Shown: positions 13,740 through 18,988 of the stretch, piece by piece
Layout: every line of letters begins with the position of its first letter
Numbering within the stretch: position 1 is the first letter of the stretch
From: an uncultured Lachnospiraceae bacterium
GTDB taxonomy: Bacteria; Bacillota; Clostridia; Lachnospirales; Lachnospiraceae
Reading direction: 5' to 3'
Assembly (NCBI GenBank): GCA_934359535.1
Contig: CAKRLN010000010.1
Span: 1 to 18,988 of the forward strand
DNA: 18,988 nucleotides
The notes under the pieces: model-generated
What the model saw: the letters and a program-made list of their open reading frames with translations, nothing else
The model's database searches: none
Told to the model about the DNA's origin: nothing
Made by a program: the position numbers and the translations under genes

Positions 13740-16265
13740 ATGAAGTATATCATTGGAACAAGAGGCTCAAAGCTTGCGCTTGTACAGGCCACACAGGTAA
13801 AGAACCGGCTGATGGCGGCATACCCGGAGAATGAATTTGAGATCCGGGTCATAAGCACAAAGGGAGACCGGGTGCAGGATAAGCCGTTAAATGCGATTGG
13901 GGATAAGGGGCTTTTTGTTACAGAAATTGAAAATGAAATTTTAAATGGTACGGTGCAGATCGGTGTCCACAGCATGAAGGATATGCCCGCAGAGCCAGCG
14001 GAGGGACTGATCTTTTCAAAAGCATGGAAGCGGGAGGACCCAAGGGATGTTTTAGTGCTTCGTGAAGAAAAAAATCTTGCCTCCCTGAAAAAGGGGGCGG
14101 TGATCGGAACCGGAAGTAAAAGGCGGGCAAGCCAGCTTCTTATGCTAAGACCGGATTTAAAGATCGTTGATATCCGTGGAAATGTGGATACAAGACTCCG
14201 AAAAATGAAGGAACAGAGGCTGGATGGGATTGTGCTTGCAGCAGCCGGGTTAAAACGGCTTCAGATGGAGAAAGTGATCACACAGTATCTTGAGAGTGAT
14301 GAAATGATCCCGGCTCCGGCACAGGGGATTCTGGCTTTGGAGCTTCGGGCAGATAATGTTCATTTAAAAGAGATGTTAGACGCGCTTTCCGATGCAGAGA
14401 CGGAAGAAGCTGCGCAGGCAGAACGAGGATTTTTAAAGAGGATGGGAGCGGACTGCCATGTTCCAGTCGGCGCTGTCTGCAAGAGAAAGTCCGGTGGAGA
14501 ACTGATTCTTTCTGCGATGTTTGGGGATGCGGATGTCGTGGAGATGGGAAGAGATGAGGCTGGATTGGAAGAAAAAAGTGCATGTGGCAGGCTTGCGAGG
14601 GTAAGCGTCCGGGGAGATGATCCGGTGCGTCTTGCAGAGGAAGCGGCAGCCGCAGTCAGGAGCAGACTTGCCGGGACTGTGACACTTCTTGGCGGAGGGC
14701 CGGGTGATCCGGAACTGATTACGGTAAAGGGGCTTTTGGCACTGCGTGAGGCGGACTGCGTCATTTATGACCGTCTTTCTTCGCCGGAGCTTTTGGCAGC
14801 GTGCAAAAAAGGCTGTGAGAAGATCTATGTTGGAAAAGCAAATCACCATCATACGATGCCGCAGGATGAGATCAATGCACTGCTTGTGGAAAAGGCGATG
14901 CAGTACCGCAGGGTTGTAAGACTAAAGGGCGGTGACGTCTATGTATTCGGAAGAGGCGGTGAGGAGGGGCTTTATTTAAGGGCGCATGGTGTTCCTTTTG
15001 AAGTGATACCTGGCATCAGCTCCGCGCTTGCGGGGTTAGCCTATGCAGGAATTCCGATCACCCACCGTGGGCTTTCGACAGGCTTTCATGTGGTAACCGC
15101 ACACAACCGGAGGGATGAGCTTGCAGATATTGATTTTGCTGCGATGGCAAAGGGACGGGATACACTTGTATTTCTGATGGGGTTAAGTAAGCTTGGCGAG
15201 ATTGTAAACGGACTTTTGTCTGCCGGAATGCCAGAAGGGACACCGGCAGCTGTCATTTCCCATGCCACATGTCCGGATCAGAAAACGTGTGTGGCACCGC
15301 TTGCAGACATCGAGCAGGAGACTCTGCTTGCCGGGCTTACTTCTCCGGCACTTATTGTTGTTGGCGCTGTGGCAGATCTTCGGGAACCGCTTAATTTCTA
15401 TGAAAAAAAGCCGCTTTTTGGAAAAAGGTATCTTGTGACAAAGATCGGGGAAGAGCCTTCGAAGCTTGCAGCAATTCTCAGACAAAATGGAGCACAGGTT
15501 GATGAGCTTACGACCGGAAGGATCTGCAGGAAAACAGTTTGTTTTACGGAACAACAGTTTGCAGAGACAGACTGGATGCTTTTTACAAGCAGAAACGGTG
15601 TGGAAGCTTTTTTGGAAAACCTTTTAGCATCAGAGCTTGATGTCCGGGCATTGTCCGGTGTTAAGATTGCCGTAATCGGAGAAAAAACAAAGGAAGCTTT
15701 AAAAAAGCATGGGCTTTTTGCAGATTTTGTGCCGAAACGGCATGATAGTGTTTCCTTTGCAGAAGAGCTAAAGGGTGTTATAAAGAAAACAGATGTGGTC
15801 TGGTATATGAAGGCAGAGCAGACAGAAGGTGTACTGTCGGAAGTACTTTCAAAAATCTGTATTCTGAGGGAGAGCAATGTCTATGAAAATGTGCCGGTGG
15901 AAGATCCTTTTTGGAAAAAGTCGTCTGAGTTAGTGCCTGGGATAGAAACAGAGCATGGAATAGAAACGGAACATGGAATAGAAGCAGAGCATGGAATAAA
16001 AACGGAACATGGAATAGAAGCAGAACATGGCGTGGAATGGGAGAAGAGGCTTCTATCCTATAATGGAATCTGTTTTACCTGTGCATCCTCGGCAAACCGC
16101 CTGCTTTCGGGCAGCAGTAGTGCGTGCATCCGAAAATTATCGGAACAGGGCAGTGTTGTATCGATCGGACCACAGTGTACGAAAGCACTTCATACACTTG
16201 GTGTTGATTCGGTAAAACAGGCGAAGGATGCATCCTATGAGGGAGTGGCAGCAGTTCTTTTTTAA
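13740..16265 (+). CDS. hemC-cobA-hemD: Trifunctional fusion: hydroxymethylbilane synthase – uroporphyrinogen-III C-methyltransferase – uroporphyrinogen-III synthase
   Basis: One 841-residue frame carries three enzymes. HemC, about 1-305, polymerises porphobilinogen: IIGTRGSKLALVQ (4-16), HSMKDMP with Asp81, and the dipyrromethane-attachment Cys239 in GADCHVPVGA. CobA/SUMT, about 312-555, makes precorrin-2 from uroporphyrinogen III with SAM: LGGGPGDPEL (317-326) and RLKGGDVYVFGRGGEE (394-409). HemD, about 560-841, closes the ring: FTSRNGVEAF (615-624), IGEKTKEALKKHG, FTCASSANRL, and a C-terminal IGPQCTKAL. Residues 734-763 are five GIETEH-like hexapeptides encoded by an 18-bp tandem repeat, with a degenerate sixth after them. 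Start 13740 has AGGGAGG (13721-13727) 12 nt upstream, 23 nt after hemA. CobA–HemD fusions are known in clostridia; adding HemC in front is less usual. It covers the branch from porphobilinogen to precorrin-2. Confidence 0.95.
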   Translation: MKYIIGTRGSKLALVQATQVKNRLMAAYPENEFEIRVISTKGDRVQDKPLNAIGDKGLFVTEIENEILNGTVQIGVHSMKDMPAEPAEGLIFSKAWKREDPRDVLVLREEKNLASLKKGAVIGTGSKRRASQLLMLRPDLKIVDIRGNVDTRLRKMKEQRLDGIVLAAAGLKRLQMEKVITQYLESDEMIPAPAQGILALELRADNVHLKEMLDALSDAETEEAAQAERGFLKRMGADCHVPVGAVCKRKSGGELILSAMFGDADVVEMGRDEAGLEEKSACGRLARVSVRGDDPVRLAEEAAAAVRSRLAGTVTLLGGGPGDPELITVKGLLALREADCVIYDRLSSPELLAACKKGCEKIYVGKANHHHTMPQDEINALLVEKAMQYRRVVRLKGGDVYVFGRGGEEGLYLRAHGVPFEVIPGISSALAGLAYAGIPITHRGLSTGFHVVTAHNRRDELADIDFAAMAKGRDTLVFLMGLSKLGEIVNGLLSAGMPEGTPAAVISHATCPDQKTCVAPLADIEQETLLAGLTSPALIVVGAVADLREPLNFYEKKPLFGKRYLVTKIGEEPSKLAAILRQNGAQVDELTTGRICRKTVCFTEQQFAETDWMLFTSRNGVEAFLENLLASELDVRALSGVKIAVIGEKTKEALKKHGLFADFVPKRHDSVSFAEELKGVIKKTDVVWYMKAEQTEGVLSEVLSKICILRESNVYENVPVEDPFWKKSSELVPGIETEHGIETEHGIEAEHGIKTEHGIEAEHGVEWEKRLLSYNGICFTCASSANRLLSGSSSACIRKLSEQGSVVSIGPQCTKALHTLGVDSVKQAKDASYEGVAAVLF
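15939..16028 (+). repeat. 18-bp in-frame tandem repeat (five units) inside the HemD domain
   Basis: Five consecutive 18-nt units, each reading Gly-Ile-(Glu/Lys)-(Thr/Ala)-Glu-His, with consensus GGAATAGAAACGGAACAT. They differ from one another at a few positions: ACA/ACG/GCA, GAG/GAA, and GAA/AAA in unit 4. A degenerate continuation Gly-Val-Glu-Trp-Glu follows at 16029-16043. Because 18 is a multiple of three, gain or loss of units keeps the frame. Confidence 0.95.
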
Positions 16266-16292
16266 AACAAAACAAATGGAAATTCGTATTTC

Positions 16293-16319
16293 AGGCATGT
16301 CATTTAGGCATGCCTTTTT
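16293..16319 (+). terminator. Rho-independent terminator of the tetrapyrrole operon
   Basis: A 7-bp stem AGGCATG (16293-16299) with CATGCCT (16309-16315), a 9-nt loop and a T-run to 16319, 27 nt after the fusion gene's stop. The T-run is shared with the left arm of the inverted repeat that follows. Confidence 0.75.
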
Positions 16320-16354
16320 GTGTAATAGGAAGCTTCGTTCCTATTACACAAAAA
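16315..16354. repeat. 17-bp perfect inverted repeat, possible dispersed intergenic element
   Basis: The left arm 16315-16331 (five T, then GTGTAATAGGAA) is exactly complementary to 16338-16354, with a 6-nt loop GCTTCG. It would form a strong hairpin on either strand. It is followed by a GC-rich stretch (about 16355-16382, CGCTCCGCG...GTAAGCG) unlike the surrounding A/T-rich leader. I see no open frame or RNA gene in it. Confidence 0.85.
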
Positions 16355-16382
16355 CGCTCCGCGTGGATGCGCACTGTAAGCG

Positions 16383-16452
16383 TATCATGTAGATGCCGCA
16401 AGCAAACGGTAACACTTTTTTTCGTTTTTTCAGAAAAATATGGATGAGCTAC
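16383..16452. other. Intergenic stretch without recognised feature
   Basis: Between the inverted repeat region and the ppdK promoter lie about 70 bases with long T and A runs (around 16416-16439). They could act as an UP-like element for the promoter. I see no open reading frame, riboswitch or RNA gene here. Confidence 0.4.
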
Positions 16453-16480
16453 TTGCCAAAAAATAAAAGTGTGTTACAAT
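16453..16480 (+). promoter_or_regulatory. Promoter of ppdK
   Basis: TTGCCA (16453-16458), a 16-nt spacer and an extended -10 TGT-TACAAT (16472-16480). Upstream A/T tracts may strengthen it. A start near 16487 leaves a ~100-nt leader that ends in the hairpin at 16551-16590. Confidence 0.72.
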
Positions 16481-16550
16481 AGTTTGTGTGAGATATTGCA
16501 CAAATATTTTACATAAAACTACGGATTAGTTGGGCGAGATGCAACAATTG

Positions 16551-16590
16551 ATTCGACAAAATGTATTGGAATTAGGAGGAATTGTCGAAT
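16551..16590 (+). promoter_or_regulatory. Hairpin enclosing the ppdK ribosome binding site
   Basis: ATTCGACAA (16551-16559) is perfectly complementary to TTGTCGAAT (16582-16590). The 22-nt loop contains AGGAGG (16574-16579), and the 3' arm includes the first two bases of the ATG (16589-16591). The pairing could limit start codon access while presenting the binding site in the loop. Confidence 0.6.
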
Positions 16591-18988
16591 GTCAAACAAA
16601 TGGGTTTACTTGTTTACAGAAGGAAATGCAAATATGCGTGAGCTTCTTGGGGGAAAAGGTGCAAATTTAGCAGAAATGACAAATCTGGGACTGCCAGTAC
16701 CACAGGGTTTTACAATTACAACAGAGGCTTGTACTCAGTATTATGAAGACAACCGGAGCATCAACGACGAGATCATGGGACAGATCATGGAGCACATCGC
16801 TAAGATGGAAGAGATCAATGGCAAGAAATTCGGAGATCTGAAGAATCCATTGTTAGTTTCTGTTCGTTCTGGTGCAAGAGCTTCCATGCCGGGTATGATG
16901 GATACGATCTTAAACCTCGGCTTGAATGATGATGTTGTAGCGGCAATGATCGCCGGCAACCCGGATCCGAAATTTGAACGTTTTGTATATGATTCCTACA
17001 GACGTTTCATTCAGATGTTTTCCGATGTCGTTATGGAGGTCGGAAAGAAATACTTTGAACAGCTGATCGATCAGATGAAGGCTGAAAGAGGAGTAAAATA
17101 TGATGTAGAGCTGACTGCTTCTGACTTAAAGACCTTGGCAGAGCAGTTTAAAGCAGAATATAAAAAGCAGCTGGGAGAGGACTTCCCGACTGATCCAGTC
17201 GTTCAGCTAAAGCTTGCGATTGAAGCAGTATTCCGTTCCTGGGATAATCCCCGTGCAAATGTATACAGAAGAGACAATGATATTCCATATTCCTGGGGCA
17301 CAGCGGTTAACGTAATGCCGATGGTATTTGGTAATTTAAATGATGAATCCGGAACTGGGGTTGCGTTTACCCGTGATCCGGCAACCGGAGAGAAGAAGCT
17401 GATGGGTGAATTCTTAAAGAATGCGCAGGGCGAGGACGTTGTTGCCGGTGTACGTACACCAATGCCGATTGCCCAGATGGAGCAGGAATTCCCGGAGGCA
17501 TATGAGGAATTTATTAAGGTATGTGGTATTCTTGAAGGGCATTATCATGACATGCAGGATATGGAGTTTACTGTTGAAAATCGTAAGCTTTATATGTTAC
17601 AGTGCCGTAATGGTAAGAGAACTGCACAGGCTGCATTACAGATTGCCTGTGATCTGGTAGATGAGGGCCATAAGACGGAGAAAGAGGCCGTTACTATGAT
17701 CGATCCGCGCCATCTCGACACCCTGCTTCATCCACAGTTCGATGTAGAAGCATTAAAGGCTGCAACACCAGTTGGAAAAGGACTTGGTGCATCTCCAGGA
17801 GCTGCCTGCGGTAAGATCGTATTTACAGCAGAGGATGCAGAGAGCTGGAATGCGAGAGGTGAGAAGGTTGTTCTTGTCCGTCTTGAGACATCACCGGAGG
17901 ACATTACTGGTATGAAGGTTGCACAGGGAATCTTAACCGTCCGCGGTGGCATGACTTCCCATGCAGCAGTTGTTGCAAGAGGCATGGGAACCTGCTGCGT
18001 ATCTGGCTGTGGCGATATCGCAATGGATGAGGAGAATAAGAAATTCACACTGGCAGATCAGGAATTCCATGAGGGAGACTGGATCTCGATCGACGGAACG
18101 ACCGGCTGCATTTATGCCGGACAGATTGCAACCGTGGATGCTTCCATTGTCGGAACCTTCAGACGGGTTATGGAATGGGCTGACAAGTACCGTAAATTAG
18201 GTGTCCGCACAAATGCAGATACACCAAGAGATGCAAAGAAGGCACGCGAGCTTGGTGCAGAAGGAATTGGCTTATGCCGTACCGAGCATATGTTCTTTGA
18301 GGGAGATAGAATCGATGCATTCCGCGAGATGATCTGCTCGGATACCGTAGAAGAGCGTGAGGAGGCACTCGCAAAGATTCTTCCATTACAGCAGGGCGAC
18401 TTCGAACAGCTCTATGAAGCAATGGAAGGAGATCCGGTAACAATCCGTTTCCTGGATCCGCCACTTCATGAGTTTGTTCCGACCGATGAAGCTGATATCA
18501 AAAAGCTTGCAGATGCAAAAGGCAAAACAGTCGATGAGATCAAGGCGATCATTACCAGTCTCCATGAATTCAACCCGATGATGGGTCACAGAGGCTGCCG
18601 TCTTGCAGTTACCTATCCGGAGATCGCAAGAATGCAGACCGCAGCAGTAATCCGTGCAGCGATCAATGTATCCAAGGCGCATCCGGACTGGAAGCTTGTT
18701 CCTGAGATTATGATTCCACTCGTTGGTGAGGTCAAAGAACTGAAATACGTAAAGAAAGTTGTCGTAAAGACAGCGGATGAAGAGATTGCAAAAGCTGGAA
18801 TTGATATGAAGTATGAGGTTGGTACAATGATTGAGATTCCAAGAGCCTGCCTGACCGCAGATGAGATCGCAAAAGAAGCAGAATTCTTCTGCTTCGGTAC
18901 AAACGATCTGACACAGATGACCTATGGCTTCTCCCGTGATGATGCCGGCAAATTCTTAGGCTCTTACTATGATGCAAAGATCTTAGAG
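16589..18988 (+). CDS. ppdK: Pyruvate, phosphate dikinase, first 800 codons (3' end outside window)
   Basis: PPDK interconverts ATP, phosphate and pyruvate with AMP, PPi and phosphoenolpyruvate; in anaerobes it serves in PPi-linked glycolysis or in making phosphoenolpyruvate. The frame is open from ATG 16589 to the last base. The N-terminal ATP-binding domain shows GGKGANLAEM (21-30) and SVRSGARASMPGMMDT (91-106). The swivelling phosphohistidine domain carries GGMTSHAAVVARGMG with catalytic His458. The C-terminal barrel shows GLCRTEHMF, GHRGCRL and FGTNDLTQMTYGFSRDD. The complete family protein is ~875 residues, so about 75 are missing, including the catalytic Cys region (Cys831 in C. symbiosum numbering). 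AGGAGG (16574-16579), 9 nt upstream, sets the start. It has its own promoter and no operon link to the preceding genes. Confidence 0.98.
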   Translation, partial: MSNKWVYLFTEGNANMRELLGGKGANLAEMTNLGLPVPQGFTITTEACTQYYEDNRSINDEIMGQIMEHIAKMEEINGKKFGDLKNPLLVSVRSGARASMPGMMDTILNLGLNDDVVAAMIAGNPDPKFERFVYDSYRRFIQMFSDVVMEVGKKYFEQLIDQMKAERGVKYDVELTASDLKTLAEQFKAEYKKQLGEDFPTDPVVQLKLAIEAVFRSWDNPRANVYRRDNDIPYSWGTAVNVMPMVFGNLNDESGTGVAFTRDPATGEKKLMGEFLKNAQGEDVVAGVRTPMPIAQMEQEFPEAYEEFIKVCGILEGHYHDMQDMEFTVENRKLYMLQCRNGKRTAQAALQIACDLVDEGHKTEKEAVTMIDPRHLDTLLHPQFDVEALKAATPVGKGLGASPGAACGKIVFTAEDAESWNARGEKVVLVRLETSPEDITGMKVAQGILTVRGGMTSHAAVVARGMGTCCVSGCGDIAMDEENKKFTLADQEFHEGDWISIDGTTGCIYAGQIATVDASIVGTFRRVMEWADKYRKLGVRTNADTPRDAKKARELGAEGIGLCRTEHMFFEGDRIDAFREMICSDTVEEREEALAKILPLQQGDFEQLYEAMEGDPVTIRFLDPPLHEFVPTDEADIKKLADAKGKTVDEIKAIITSLHEFNPMMGHRGCRLAVTYPEIARMQTAAVIRAAINVSKAHPDWKLVPEIMIPLVGEVKELKYVKKVVVKTADEEIAKAGIDMKYEVGTMIEIPRACLTADEIAKEAEFFCFGTNDLTQMTYGFSRDDAGKFLGSYYDAKILE

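Noticed and set aside
14360..14852. Long antisense frames opposite the fusion gene (also at 15398-15877, and opposite hemA at 12802-13275)
   Set aside because: They lie fully opposite well-supported coding sequence, lack ribosome binding sites and known motifs, and are expected from the codon use of the sense genes.
16561..16575. Four-codon upstream frame (Met-Tyr-Trp-Asn) in the ppdK leader
   Set aside because: No ribosome binding site precedes it. Its stop overlaps the ppdK AGGAGG, but it is too short to claim as a leader peptide.
1..18988. Search for mobile elements, CRISPR arrays, tRNA/rRNA genes, or defence or secretion systems
   Set aside because: No transposase, integrase, direct-repeat/spacer pattern, cloverleaf or rRNA-like sequence was recognised; nearly all sequence is explained by housekeeping genes on one strand.

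Overview
The window looks like chromosomal core sequence from an anaerobic Bacillota, most likely Lachnospiraceae (Roseburia, Agathobacter or Blautia-like). This is inferred from strong AGGAGG-type ribosome binding sites, the era–yqzL–recO order, a single-chain (alpha2) glycyl-tRNA synthetase, a PreP-like M16 peptidase, pyruvate phosphate dikinase, and a C5-type tetrapyrrole operon. All recognised genes lie on the + strand. I see no rRNA, tRNA, CRISPR array, transposase, phage gene or defence system.

Layout. (1) 2-1734: the 3' part of serA, a strong terminator, and an MscS-type channel gene. (2) 1735-2093: a cold-shock protein gene with its own promoter and terminator. (3) 2104-7001: a promoter followed by an M16 metallopeptidase gene, era, a small yqzL-like gene and recO, apparently one transcript; yqzL overlaps the start of recO. 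(4) 7006-9441: a promoter, an uncharacterised acidic-tailed lipoprotein gene, and glyQS ending at a strong terminator. (5) 9470-16319: a tetrapyrrole operon: precorrin-2 dehydrogenase, hemB, hemL, hemA, and one 841-residue gene that fuses HemC, CobA (SUMT) and HemD. (6) 16320-16588: an intergenic region with a 17-bp perfect inverted repeat, a good promoter, and a hairpin that loops out the ribosome binding site of the next gene. (7) 16589-18988: ppdK, cut off by the window edge after 800 codons.

Working together: HemA and HemL make 5-aminolevulinate from glutamyl-tRNA, HemB makes porphobilinogen, and the fusion protein makes hydroxymethylbilane, uroporphyrinogen III and precorrin-2. The dehydrogenase then makes sirohydrochlorin, the precursor of siroheme and, by the anaerobic route, of cobalamin. 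No gene for uroporphyrinogen decarboxylation or later heme steps is present, so the operon looks devoted to siroheme/B12 rather than protoheme.

The most unusual features are the triple fusion and, inside its HemD part, an in-frame tandem array of an 18-bp unit encoding GIETEH-like hexapeptides. Also notable are the terminator-like hairpin directly upstream of the tetrapyrrole operon, the long inverted repeats at 10089-10168 and 16315-16354, and a SerA that lacks the usual catalytic glutamate motif. I did not find a wholly new multi-gene system here.
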